Source of the DNA: an uncultured Eubacteriales bacterium
Lineage (GTDB): Bacteria > Bacillota > Clostridia > Oscillospirales > Acutalibacteraceae
Direction of reading: 5' to 3'
Assembly (NCBI GenBank): GCA_934486755.1
Contig: CAKSQT010000017.1
Location: forward strand, 1-27,810
Length of the DNA: 27,810 bases
Shown: positions 8,174 to 16,077 of the stretch, in pieces
How positions within the stretch are numbered: the first letter of the stretch is position 1
Layout: the number at the start of each line of letters is the position of its first letter
Notes under the pieces: model-generated
Told to the model about the DNA's origin: nothing
What the model saw: the letters and a program-made list of their open reading frames with translations, nothing else
The model's database searches: none
Made by a program: the position numbers and the translations under genes

Positions 8174-8207
8174 TGTCGTTGAATGTCCCCTTTTGTCGTT
8201 CTATAAT
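8174..8207 (+). promoter_or_regulatory. Sigma-A promoter of the DUF4364 gene, with phased TGTC repeats
   Basis: TTGAAT (8179-8184) and TATAAT (8202-8207) are 17 bases apart, just after lysC. TGTC occurs at 8174, 8184 and 8194, exactly 10 bases apart, and the first and last are extended to TGTCGTT. These cover the -35 element and spacer, so they could be an operator. Confidence 0.65.
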
Positions 8208-8266
8208 AAGCAACAGAAAGAAGATTAACAACCGACATAAAAGTTCGGGAGAAAGGGAGATTTAAT

Positions 8267-8824
8267 ATGGAAAAAGACGCTGTTTCGGCTGGTGTTTCGC
8301 AGGTCGGAGGATTGTTCAGCACCGCGGAAATCAAAATGCTCGTATGTTACATTTACGCAACGATAAACGAACCTGTACCTGGCAGAAGGCTTGCAGATCT
8401 GCTTCATATGGAGGGCATTGCGAACTGTTTTGAGGTCAACGACGCTATTGACTCGCTTTGCCAAAGCGGACAGCTAAAACTGTTTAACGAAAGTGACGAC
8501 ACCTATGTGATAACCGAAAGCGGAAAAAGCATTTCGGAAACACTCAAAACCTCGCTTCCCTACGCTGTCAAGGACCGCGCTTATGCCGCCGCACTGAAAA
8601 TGCTGTCGCGCTTTAAAAATACACGCGATACGAATGTTGACGTTGTTCACGAAAACGACAGGACATATTTACAGTGTTCGCTTATAGACAGGGATATTAA
8701 CTTTTTAACAGTTAAATTGCTTGTATCGGACAATGACCAAGCCTTTGCCATAAGAGAGAAATTCTTAGACAATCCTGCAAAGGTATATACCGCTGTAATA
8801 GAAGCGCTTACAGGCGATTTATAA
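8267..8824 (+). CDS. DUF4364 family protein, probable winged-helix regulator
   Basis: 185 residues. The N-terminal half (about 18-90) reads as a winged helix: TAEIKMLVCYIYATINEPVPG, a second helix around RRLADLLHMEG, a recognition-like helix with VNDAIDSLCQSG, and a wing ending in YVITESGKSISE. The C-terminal part is a beta-rich domain (RTYLQCSLIDRDINFLTVKLLV). This fits DUF4364, a Clostridia family with PadR/MarR-like N-terminal features and no established target. It has its own promoter and a strong AGAAAGGGAG ribosome-binding site, and ends at the shared terminator. A role as transcription regulator is inferred from fold alone. Confidence 0.75.
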   Translation: MEKDAVSAGVSQVGGLFSTAEIKMLVCYIYATINEPVPGRRLADLLHMEGIANCFEVNDAIDSLCQSGQLKLFNESDDTYVITESGKSISETLKTSLPYAVKDRAYAAALKMLSRFKNTRDTNVDVVHENDRTYLQCSLIDRDINFLTVKLLVSDNDQAFAIREKFLDNPAKVYTAVIEALTGDL

Positions 8825-8832
8825 GAAAACAG

Positions 8833-8869
8833 AAAGATACAGCCGAGTTAAACACTCGGCTGTATCTTT
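8833..8869. terminator. Bidirectional terminator between the DUF4364 gene and spoVM
   Basis: A perfect 16-bp stem (arms 8833-8848 and 8854-8869) encloses a 5-base loop. On the plus strand it ends in TCTTTT; on the minus strand it is followed by TCTGTTTTCTT. It lies between two convergent genes and starts right at the spoVM stop codon, so it can stop transcription from both sides. Confidence 0.88.
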
Positions 8870-8952
8870 TAATCTGTATTTTTTTTTATGCCAAACAGCA
8901 CGCGGAGGATACCGCTTAAAAACTTTGGACTTTTAAACAAAACTACCTTCAT
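8869..8952 (-). CDS. spoVM: Stage V sporulation protein M (SpoVM), 27 residues
   Basis: A tiny gene: 27 codons plus TAA, with GGGGGT seven bases before the ATG. Its peptide aligns without gaps to the 26-residue B. subtilis SpoVM as I remember it. It shares M1, K2, K7, P9, K10, F11, L12, G14, I15, R17 and G21, including the proline and arginine known to matter for function. SpoVM is an amphipathic helix that settles on the positively curved forespore membrane and anchors SpoIVA to start coat assembly. Position also supports it: in B. subtilis, spoVM closes the same prpC-prkC-cpgA cluster. Basic residues near both ends and a hydrophobic centre fit a membrane-surface helix. It is easily missed by gene callers. 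Confidence 0.92.
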   Translation of the reverse strand: MKVVLFKSPKFLSGILRVLFGIKKNTD

Positions 8953-8965
8953 ACAAATACCCCCA

Positions 8966-9115
8966 TCAGCATCTTGAACCCGATATGCCGAGAATAATGA
9001 CCCAAACGGCTAACACCGCTATAAGAAAACGCGGGGGACAAAAACAGCTTATAAGTAATCCTACGGCAAAGGTAATTGCAAGTATACCTTTATTATAATT
9101 GCAACGTCTTCGCAT
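8966..9115 (-). CDS. Small hydrophobic protein, 49 residues, coupled to spoVM
   Basis: An ATG at 9115 with a strong AAAGGGGG ribosome-binding site opens a 49-codon frame ending in TGA. The basic N-terminus (MRRRCNYNKG) is followed by two hydrophobic segments (about 11-24 and 30-45). Between them is the turn SCFCPPRF, and the chain ends in SGSRC. This predicts a membrane hairpin with four cysteines (5, 24, 26, 49). The spoVM ribosome-binding site starts at its stop codon and the ATG of spoVM follows 13 bases later, so the two are probably translationally coupled. I cannot name the family. The strong ribosome-binding site, tight coupling and promoter argue that it is real. A part in forespore or coat biology is only an inference from its partner. 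Confidence 0.78.
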   Translation of the reverse strand: MRRRCNYNKGILAITFAVGLLISCFCPPRFLIAVLAVWVIILGISGSRC

Positions 9116-9145
9116 ATTGATTCCCCCTTTGTTTCTTACAATACC

Positions 9146-9174
9146 ATTATATAGGGGAAATTCAAAAATGTTAC
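9146..9174 (-). promoter_or_regulatory. Predicted sigma-A promoter of the 49-residue gene and spoVM
   Basis: On the minus strand, GTAACA (9174-9169) and a perfect TATAAT (9151-9146) are 17 bases apart, and the -35 hexamer overlaps the rsgA stop codon. It would give the small-protein pair its own transcript within the larger cluster. I found no convincing sigma-E site here. Confidence 0.55.
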
Positions 9175-10061
9175 TTTTTTTTGCGATTATGCGCTTCCCA
9201 AGGCTTTAATTGTTTCAATTCATTAAATAATTCAACATACGACCTGTGGCGGGTCGGCTCGACCAGACCGTCCTCAACCGCTTTAAGAACACCGCATCCG
9301 TTTTCGCAGGTGTGCGAGCAGGTAGAAAAACGGCAGCTGCCCGTAAATCTCTCAAAATCGGGGAAGCACTCGGCAAGCTGTTCTTTGAAGCCGTAATCCC
9401 CGCTGTCATATTCAATTGAAGAAAAACCCGGTGTATCGGCGACATAACCGCCGTCGGGATTTATGAAAAGTTCGGTATGTCGTGTCGTGTGACGGCCTCT
9501 GCCGAGTTTTTCGCTTACGTCGCCCGTCTCGATTTGACTGCCGAACAGCCTATTTATAAGGCTAGACTTGCCGACTCCGCTGTTGCCCGTAAAGGCGCAT
9601 ACGGAGTTTTTTAAAGCTGTGCGCAGTTCCTCGGTTCCCTCGCCTGTGGCGGCGGAAACAACAAAGGTTTCAAAACCCGCGTTACCGTAAATACGCCGCC
9701 AATCTTCAAAATCACCCATATCGCACTTATTGAAAACTATGTACGGCTTAATGCCGTTATATACAGCGATTGCCGTAAGCCTGTCAACTGTATACGAGTT
9801 TGGCGACGGTGTTGCAAACGAAGAAATGATAAAGAGCTTTTCAATATTTGCAACGGGAGGACGGTGAAGGCAGGTCTTTCGCTCACAGACGCGTTCAATA
9901 ATACCGTGCATATTTTCGGTGACCTCAAATTCAACAAAATCACCGACCAGAGGGGAGATTCCGTTTTTGCGGAAACTCCCCCTTGCTTTACATTCATAAA
10001 TTTCGCTGCCGCAGCCGACATAGTAAAACCCCGACAACGCTTTCAGAATTATACCGTTCAT
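9171..10061 (-). CDS. rsgA: Ribosome small-subunit-dependent GTPase RsgA (CpgA)
   Basis: A late-stage 30S assembly factor, 296 residues. It has the circularly permuted GTPase order expected of the family: an N-terminal OB-fold, then G4 NKCD (111-114), G1 GNSGVGKSS (159-167), the switch HTTRHTELF and G3 DTPG (209-212). A C-terminal zinc finger follows with Cys and His residues in CRFSTCSHTCENGCGV. Its ATG shares one base with the prkC stop (TAATG), so it is translationally coupled. In B. subtilis the same protein is phosphorylated by the neighbouring kinase PrkC, which fits this arrangement. Confidence 0.97.
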   Translation of the reverse strand: MNGIILKALSGFYYVGCGSEIYECKARGSFRKNGISPLVGDFVEFEVTENMHGIIERVCERKTCLHRPPVANIEKLFIISSFATPSPNSYTVDRLTAIAVYNGIKPYIVFNKCDMGDFEDWRRIYGNAGFETFVVSAATGEGTEELRTALKNSVCAFTGNSGVGKSSLINRLFGSQIETGDVSEKLGRGRHTTRHTELFINPDGGYVADTPGFSSIEYDSGDYGFKEQLAECFPDFERFTGSCRFSTCSHTCENGCGVLKAVEDGLVEPTRHRSYVELFNELKQLKPWEAHNRKKK

Positions 10062-12058
10062 TATCTGTTGCTTGAACTGCCCGAGCTTGAATTACTGCTC
10101 TTTTTTTCATAATCGCTTCTCATTGAAATAGGCGTCCAATTACCCGTTGAAGTATCAACCTTTATCTTGATATATTTTCCGTACTTAGAACCGTCGGCAG
10201 TAAGCTCTACAACGAGTGTCATAGATTTTTCGGAAGTGGTTATTTTTTCAAACGTGTAATTGCTTAAATCATTAATGTTGATCTTCGGGCTTTCCTTAAT
10301 CAACTGGCCGTCCTGCCAAAGAGAAACGTATCCCGTATCCGACACAAAGTCATTCGGCAGATCGACAGTTACGTCAAAGGTGTACTCAACCGAGCCTGAG
10401 CTTACGTAAATTACAACGGTACTGCCCTCGGGAAGCTGACCCGACGCAGGCTCCTGAGACACAACATAACCCTCGGGGTAATACTTTTCATCGCCTGTCA
10501 ATTTCTTCTCACGGATCTCAACAACAAGATTTTTGCCCTCAATGCTTGATTTTGCAGCGTCGCTTTTCAGACCTACCACATTCGGAACATCAACATTTTT
10601 AATCGGCTTTCCGCTGCTTATAAACACTTTGATCTCGGCGCCTTCTTCGACAACTGTGGTTCTTGCAGGCTCTGTCTTAACAACCAGACCTGCCTGAATA
10701 TCTTCGCTTGCCATTTCGGAAACAACCGTCTTAAATCCGTTAGATTTCAATTCGGAAACAGCCGCCGACTCGGTTTTGCCGTAAACATCTGGCACCTTTT
10801 TGGTCGATTGCCCCATACTAACATAAACCGTTATTTCAGCGCCCTTTTTGAGTTTTTTGCCTGGCGTCTGCGACTGGTCGTAAATTACGCCGTAATCGTA
10901 TTCAGAGTTATAATCCCACTCATAATTAAAGTCAAACTTATCGTTATAATCTTTATTTGCTTTGAGGTCCTCAAACGAAGTTCCAATAAACTTCGGGCAC
11001 TCTATTTCAGAGCCTGTGCTTGAAAACAGTTTCGGCACAAACATTATTGCAAGGACGATTATCGCGATAACAAGAGTTGCCGCTATTCCCGCAAGAATTG
11101 GTATTATGTTATTCTTTTCCTTTACTTCTGCGGTATCTTCGGGCGGGTCGGCAAGTTTAACCCCGTCAATCTCGCCGACGAATTTTGTAGGCGAATCGTC
11201 TATGAAATACGAATAACCGAAAGTAGCGGACGGGTCTTTTCGGAACTGTTCCAAATCGCAAAGCATTTCTGCCGCCGACTGATACCTGCGGTCGGGACTT
11301 TTTTGCATAGCGTGCATTGTTATCTGTTCAAGTCCGAGCGGGATTGAACCATTAATTTCGGTAGGCAGCTTAGGCTCGCGTTGAAGCTGCATAATAGCAA
11401 CCGAAACGGCACTTTCCGCCTGAAACGGCAACTGACCCGTAATCATTTCATAAAGCATAACTCCGACAGAATAAATATCCGCCTTTTCATCGGTCTTCTC
11501 ACCGCGCGCCTGTTCAGGGCTGATATAGTGAACCGAACCGATAGCCTTATCGGTAATGGTGCGCTGTTCGCTTCTCGCAAAACGGGCAATGCCGAAATCG
11601 GTCACCTTTATGGTGCCGTCGGGCAAAACCATAATATTCTGCGGTTTAACGTCACGGTGAACGATGCCTTTATCGTGAGCGTGCTGCAAGCCTTTAAGTA
11701 TCTGTATTGTAAAATGAACGGCGTCCTTCCAACGCAGGCTTCCCTGACGTTCGATAAACTCTTTAAGGGTAATTCCGTCAATATACTCCATTACGATGTA
11801 CTGTATTAGATCGCCGAAGCTGACATCATATACTTTAACGATATTCGGATGCGAGAGCATTGCGATAGCCTTTGACTCATTCTTAAATCTGCGTACAAAC
11901 TCCTCGTTTGAAACAAATTCTTCTTTGAGTATTTTTATTGCAACAGTTCTGTTTTCCTGATTATCGTGGGCTTTATAAACCACAGCCATACCGCCGACAC
12001 CAATAATCTCCTGAATTTCATAACGTCCGTCAAGTCGTTTTCCTACAAATTTATCCAT
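10061..12058 (-). CDS. prkC: PASTA-domain Ser/Thr protein kinase PrkC
   Basis: A membrane sensor kinase that reads muropeptide or lipid II fragments outside and phosphorylates cell-wall, translation and germination proteins inside. Of 665 residues, the N-terminal Hanks kinase (about 12-275) has the loop GVGGMAVVYKA, ATP lysine K42, HRDVKPQN at 134-141, DFG at 154-156 and GSVHYISPEQ. A single transmembrane helix covers about 318-341. Three PASTA repeats follow (about 352-416, 420-484, 490-555). The last ~108 residues are an extra beta-rich domain ending in a Ser/Asn-rich tail, beyond the usual PASTA end. It is paired with its phosphatase gene 19 bases upstream and overlaps rsgA downstream. Confidence 0.97.
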   Translation of the reverse strand: MDKFVGKRLDGRYEIQEIIGVGGMAVVYKAHDNQENRTVAIKILKEEFVSNEEFVRRFKNESKAIAMLSHPNIVKVYDVSFGDLIQYIVMEYIDGITLKEFIERQGSLRWKDAVHFTIQILKGLQHAHDKGIVHRDVKPQNIMVLPDGTIKVTDFGIARFARSEQRTITDKAIGSVHYISPEQARGEKTDEKADIYSVGVMLYEMITGQLPFQAESAVSVAIMQLQREPKLPTEINGSIPLGLEQITMHAMQKSPDRRYQSAAEMLCDLEQFRKDPSATFGYSYFIDDSPTKFVGEIDGVKLADPPEDTAEVKEKNNIIPILAGIAATLVIAIIVLAIMFVPKLFSSTGSEIECPKFIGTSFEDLKANKDYNDKFDFNYEWDYNSEYDYGVIYDQSQTPGKKLKKGAEITVYVSMGQSTKKVPDVYGKTESAAVSELKSNGFKTVVSEMASEDIQAGLVVKTEPARTTVVEEGAEIKVFISSGKPIKNVDVPNVVGLKSDAAKSSIEGKNLVVEIREKKLTGDEKYYPEGYVVSQEPASGQLPEGSTVVIYVSSGSVEYTFDVTVDLPNDFVSDTGYVSLWQDGQLIKESPKININDLSNYTFEKITTSEKSMTLVVELTADGSKYGKYIKIKVDTSTGNWTPISMRSDYEKKSSNSSSGSSSNR

Positions 12059-12077
12059 AAAGCGTTTTCCTTTCTGT

Positions 12078-12803
12078 TTACTTCGTAATGGTTACGACCG
12101 TAATATTATCGCCGCCGCCGTTATCGTTTGCTTTGTCAACAAGCAGATCGGCAACGTTTGCAATATCATTGTTTTTGAATATATCCAATATATCCTGCAC
12201 TTCTGTGTAATTTGTAAGCCCGTCGGTGCAGAGTAAAATTGAATCACCGTCATTAAGCGTGACCTCATTAAAGTCAACAATTATTTGCTCCTCTGCCCCA
12301 ACAGCGCGCGTTATAACATTTTTCCGTGGGTGGAAACGCGCTTCAACGGGAGTGAGCTTGCCGTCCTCAATAAGGGTCTGAACTACTGAATGATCCCTTG
12401 TTATTTGAGTAAGCGAATCGTTAACCAAATAAGCTCTGCTGTCCCCTACGTGAGCGATTATTGCGTTACTGCCGACAACGAATGCCGCCACCGCCGTTGT
12501 ACCCATACCCGAAAGCGCAGAGTTTTTAAGAGACATATCGTAAATTTCCACATTGGCGCTCACTATTGCGTTTTTAAGCAGTTTAGCAATATCTTCACAG
12601 TTCATATTATTGCTATATGCCCTAATGACATATTCGGAAATAACCTTAACGGCTGTTTCGCTTGCAATATTGCCTGCGTTTGCTCCTCCCATACCGTCGC
12701 AGACGACCGAAAAAACATTTCCGTTTCCGATTTCTCCCGCAAAGTATGCGTCTTGGTTCATATTCCTCACACGTCCCGTATCAATACGGCTGTGAATTTT
12801 CAT
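12078..12803 (-). CDS. prpC: PP2C-type protein phosphatase PrpC (Stp)
   Basis: Removes phosphate groups placed by PrkC. The start is the ATG at 12803, seven bases after AGGAGG; the frame extends upstream but inside rlmN and without a ribosome-binding site. The 241-residue protein has the metal-binding PP2C motifs in order: NQD with D18, VCDGMGG with D36, the GMGTT and HVGDSRAYL segments (118-126), TRDHSVV, CTDGLTNY with D194, and GGGDNITVV with D232. Its start overlaps the rlmN stop in ATGA by four bases, and the Shine-Dalgarno lies within the last rlmN codons. Confidence 0.96.
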   Translation of the reverse strand: MKIHSRIDTGRVRNMNQDAYFAGEIGNGNVFSVVCDGMGGANAGNIASETAVKVISEYVIRAYSNNMNCEDIAKLLKNAIVSANVEIYDMSLKNSALSGMGTTAVAAFVVGSNAIIAHVGDSRAYLVNDSLTQITRDHSVVQTLIEDGKLTPVEARFHPRKNVITRAVGAEEQIIVDFNEVTLNDGDSILLCTDGLTNYTEVQDILDIFKNNDIANVADLLVDKANDNGGGDNITVVTITK

Positions 12804-13840
12804 AACGATTCCTCCTCTCTCTTTCTTTTGCGGAGCTGACCGCACGAAGCGTCTATATCCGAGCCGAGCGTTCGCCGCACGGTTGCGTTTACTCCGAAGC
12901 CTGTCAACTTATCCCTAAAATGCATTATACTACTTTTATTCGGTTTTTTAAAGGTATTTTCTTTAACGGGGTTTGCGGGTATTAAATTTACGTGGCTCAT
13001 TATACCCTTTAAACGCCTTGAAAGCTCGTAAGCACAGGCCTCGCTGTCGTTCACCCCGTCAATCAAGGCGTATTCAAACGAAATTCTTCTGCCTGTAACG
13101 GATTGATATTCACGGCACGCTTGGAGCAGTTCGTCAATGCCCCATTTTTTATTAACCCGCATTATAGAACTGCGTATTTCATCATTTGGAGCGTGCAGAG
13201 ATATGGAGAGAGTTATCGGCAGGTTTTCTTCTTTAAGTTTTTTAATGCCGCTGACAACGCCCGATGTTGACAGCGAAATATGCCGCAACCCGATATTCAT
13301 TCCCCGTTCATCGGATACAAGATGTAAAAATCTCACTGAATTATCATAATTGTCAAGAGGTTCTCCCATACCCATCATCACAACGTTTGAAACTCGTATA
13401 TTCTCGTCACGCTGTGCGTAGGTGAGCTGTGAGAGCATTTCCGAGGCGGTAAGGCTGCGCGTAAGTCCGTCAATACCCGAAGCGCAAAAACTGCACCCCA
13501 TTCGGCAACCGACCTGTGTTGAGATACACACCGTATATCCGTGCTCATACTTCATAAGCACAGATTCGATATACTCTCCGTCGCATAGTCTGTAAAGATA
13601 TTTAACTGTGCCGTCGATCTTAGATTTGAATTTTTTAACCGCCGAAACATTTGCAATATAACACTTTTGTTCCAAAACCGTTCTTAGAGATTTTGGAATA
13701 TCGGTCATCTCGTCAAAGCTCTCAATTCCCGAATGAAGCCATTTGAATATTTGAGCCGTTCTGAACTTCGGCTGTGAAAGCTCGGTCAAAAAAGATGACA
13801 GCTCATCAAAATACATAGACTTTATATCAATTTTTTCCAA
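12800..13840 (-). CDS. rlmN: 23S rRNA (adenine2503-C2)-methyltransferase RlmN
   Basis: A radical-SAM enzyme that methylates A2503 of 23S rRNA and also A37 of some tRNAs. The 346 residues show the cluster-binding CxxxCxxC with C112, C116 and C119 (GCRMGCSFCASG), the MMGMGEPLDNY segment near 155-165, and a C-terminal GSDIDASCGQL with C333. C333 is the cysteine that carries the methyl intermediate in this family. The absence of further residues typical of Cfr and the neighbourhood favour RlmN over Cfr. It follows rsmB by nine bases and ends in an acidic REEESL tail whose codons contain the prpC ribosome-binding site. Confidence 0.96.
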   Translation of the reverse strand: MEKIDIKSMYFDELSSFLTELSQPKFRTAQIFKWLHSGIESFDEMTDIPKSLRTVLEQKCYIANVSAVKKFKSKIDGTVKYLYRLCDGEYIESVLMKYEHGYTVCISTQVGCRMGCSFCASGIDGLTRSLTASEMLSQLTYAQRDENIRVSNVVMMGMGEPLDNYDNSVRFLHLVSDERGMNIGLRHISLSTSGVVSGIKKLKEENLPITLSISLHAPNDEIRSSIMRVNKKWGIDELLQACREYQSVTGRRISFEYALIDGVNDSEACAYELSRRLKGIMSHVNLIPANPVKENTFKKPNKSSIMHFRDKLTGFGVNATVRRTLGSDIDASCGQLRKRKREEESL

Positions 13841-13849
13841 AGCTGCCTC

Positions 13850-15124
13850 CTACTTATTTTTGATTAAAAGCGCGCAAAAGAAACCGTCCGTGCCATCCTT
13901 ATGCGTCATAAAGGTATGCTCATAATCAAGAGAAAAATCGCTGTGCTTCGCTAAAAAGTTCTCAATATTTTTCTCATTCTCGTTTTTCCTGAGCGTACAG
14001 GTCGAATAAAGCAGTTTTCCCCCGTGACGGAGATATTTTGCCGCATTTTCTAAAATAGCGCGCTGTGTTTTTTCAAGAGCGGTAAAATCATTGCTTTTAT
14101 TATATTTTATATCGGGTTTTCTGCGTAATACGCCTAATCCCGAACACGGAACATCGCACAAAACACAGTCAAAACTGCCAAACTCACCGTTATATTCGTA
14201 AGCGTCCGCCTTAACGGGTCTAATTATATCTATTCCAAGCCTTTTAGCGCCCGAACGTATCAGGTCTACCCGCTGTTCAAATATATCGCACGAAATTATT
14301 TCGCCATTATTCTGCATAAGCTGAGCCATAGTAAAGCTCTTGCCGCCGGGAGCCGAGCACATATCCAAGACCCTGTTCCCTGCTTTCGGGGCAAGTACGG
14401 ATACAACGGTTTGCGACGCGGTATCCTGAGCATAGAACATACCCGATTTATAAAGAGAATTATTTTTTATATTTATTCCGTTTTTTATTAATATGCTATT
14501 ACCCGATTTTTCAATTTCAGCAGATATTCCCTGATTTGAAAACTCTTTTGCGAGTTCCTCGGCGGAGATTTTTAATGTATTGGCTCTTACCGTAAGCGGC
14601 GCCGCTTTCAGGCTTTCTTCAAGTATGGCTTTTGCATCTTCTGTGCCATAGTCGTTCACAAAGCTCTCGACTATCCATTCGGGGCAGGAATAGCGAATGC
14701 TTATCTCCTTTATACTGTCGCCTTTCGGCAATTCGACGCCGTCACGCAGAATATTTCTTAAAACCGCGTTGACAAAACCCGCATTGCGGCTTTCACCCGA
14801 TTTTTTTATCAGCTTGACCGATTCGTTTACTGCGGCGCTGTCAGGTATTCTGTCCATATACATTATCTGATACAAACCGCTTCGCAAAACGTTAAGCGTA
14901 TAAAACGGAAGTTTTTTAAGCGGAGTTTTGACGTACCTTGAAAGCACATAATCTATTGTTATTCTGCGGTCAAGTACGCCGTAGAATACTGCGCTTATCA
15001 ACGCCTTATCTTCTTTTGAAAATTCGTTTTCGCTTAAAATGTTGTTTAAAACAATATTGGAAAACGCCGAGTCGCTGTCCACCTTTATTAAGGCGGAAAC
15101 AGCCGCTTTACGGGGATTTAACAT
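13850..15124 (-). CDS. rsmB: 16S rRNA (cytosine967-C5)-methyltransferase RsmB
   Basis: Makes m5C967 in 16S rRNA. The 424-residue protein has an N-terminal NusB-like helical domain (about 1-135), then a Rossmann methyltransferase domain. That domain has the SAM motif VLDMCSAPGGKS (253-263) and both catalytic-cycle cysteines: C327 in CDVPCSGLG and C376 in LYSTCTLR. The NusB fusion separates RsmB from RsmF-type enzymes. It starts three bases after the fmt stop, so translation is coupled. Confidence 0.95.
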   Translation of the reverse strand: MLNPRKAAVSALIKVDSDSAFSNIVLNNILSENEFSKEDKALISAVFYGVLDRRITIDYVLSRYVKTPLKKLPFYTLNVLRSGLYQIMYMDRIPDSAAVNESVKLIKKSGESRNAGFVNAVLRNILRDGVELPKGDSIKEISIRYSCPEWIVESFVNDYGTEDAKAILEESLKAAPLTVRANTLKISAEELAKEFSNQGISAEIEKSGNSILIKNGINIKNNSLYKSGMFYAQDTASQTVVSVLAPKAGNRVLDMCSAPGGKSFTMAQLMQNNGEIISCDIFEQRVDLIRSGAKRLGIDIIRPVKADAYEYNGEFGSFDCVLCDVPCSGLGVLRRKPDIKYNKSNDFTALEKTQRAILENAAKYLRHGGKLLYSTCTLRKNENEKNIENFLAKHSDFSLDYEHTFMTHKDGTDGFFCALLIKNK

Positions 15125-15127
15125 AAC

Positions 15128-16057
15128 TTATTCCTTTATCACCGTGCCGAGCGGTATTTTTTTACCGCAGAGCATTTGTTTTGCGGTCATAGGCTTGCCG
15201 CCCTCTGGCTGAACCTTTAAAATTCTTAATACCGTACCGTCGCCGCAGGCAACGACCAGTTCTTCATCATTCCCTGCTACGGTTGCGGCGGCGGCGTTCG
15301 TTTTCCCGCCGACAAGCGCCTTCAATACCTTGACGCGTTTTCCGTCCAACACAAAAAACGAGCAAGGCCACGAATAATATCCGCGGATTTCATTATGGAG
15401 CGCCGCGGCGCTCTTATTAAAATCGAGCTTTGCCATTTCTTTTTTAAGAATAGGCGCATAGGTAGCTTCGTTTTCATCTTGTTTTTTGGGAACAACCGAG
15501 CCGTTTTCCAGGTTTTGAATTGTTGATACCATAAGTTCGGCGCTCACAAGCGACAAACGTTCAAACAGTTCATCGGCGGTTTCTTCATCGCCGATCTTGA
15601 CCTTTGCGGTTTCGAGTATATCGCCCGTATCCATACCCTCGTCCATATACATAGTGCTTACGCCCGTATAGGTCTCGCCTGAAATTATAGACCATTGGAT
15701 AGGCGACGCGCCGCGATATTTCGGCAAAAGTGAGGCGTGACCATTAATGCAGCCGTATTTCGGTATTGAAAGTATTTCCTTAGGAAGTATTTTTCCGTAT
15801 GCGACAACTACTATTGCATCGGGAGCAATATCTTCTATAATCTTTTGAGCCTCGCCGTCGCGCAGGGTTATCGGCTGATATACCGCAATTGAGTGTTCTT
15901 CCGCATACACCTTTGTAGGCGGAGGGGTCAACACGCGTTTTCTGCCGACAGGCTTATCAGGCTGCGCAAAAACAGCGCACACCTCATTTCCCGCCTTAAT
16001 AAGAGCGTCAAGCGTTACAACCGCATACTGAGGCGTTCCCATAAAAACAATTTTCAT
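15128..16057 (-). CDS. fmt: Methionyl-tRNA formyltransferase
   Basis: Formylates Met-tRNA(fMet) for translation initiation. The 309 residues begin MKIVFMGTPQYAV. The catalytic Asn-His-Asp set is visible as N105 and H107 in INGHASLLPKYRG and D143 in DEGMDTGD. The C-terminal OB-like tRNA-binding part covers roughly 205-309. It lies directly after def, whose product later removes the formyl group, in the near-universal def-fmt pairing (20-base gap). Confidence 0.97.
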   Translation of the reverse strand: MKIVFMGTPQYAVVTLDALIKAGNEVCAVFAQPDKPVGRKRVLTPPPTKVYAEEHSIAVYQPITLRDGEAQKIIEDIAPDAIVVVAYGKILPKEILSIPKYGCINGHASLLPKYRGASPIQWSIISGETYTGVSTMYMDEGMDTGDILETAKVKIGDEETADELFERLSLVSAELMVSTIQNLENGSVVPKKQDENEATYAPILKKEMAKLDFNKSAAALHNEIRGYYSWPCSFFVLDGKRVKVLKALVGGKTNAAAATVAGNDEELVVACGDGTVLRILKVQPEGGKPMTAKQMLCGKKIPLGTVIKE

Positions 16058-16077
16058 AGAATCACTCCCCTGTTTAA

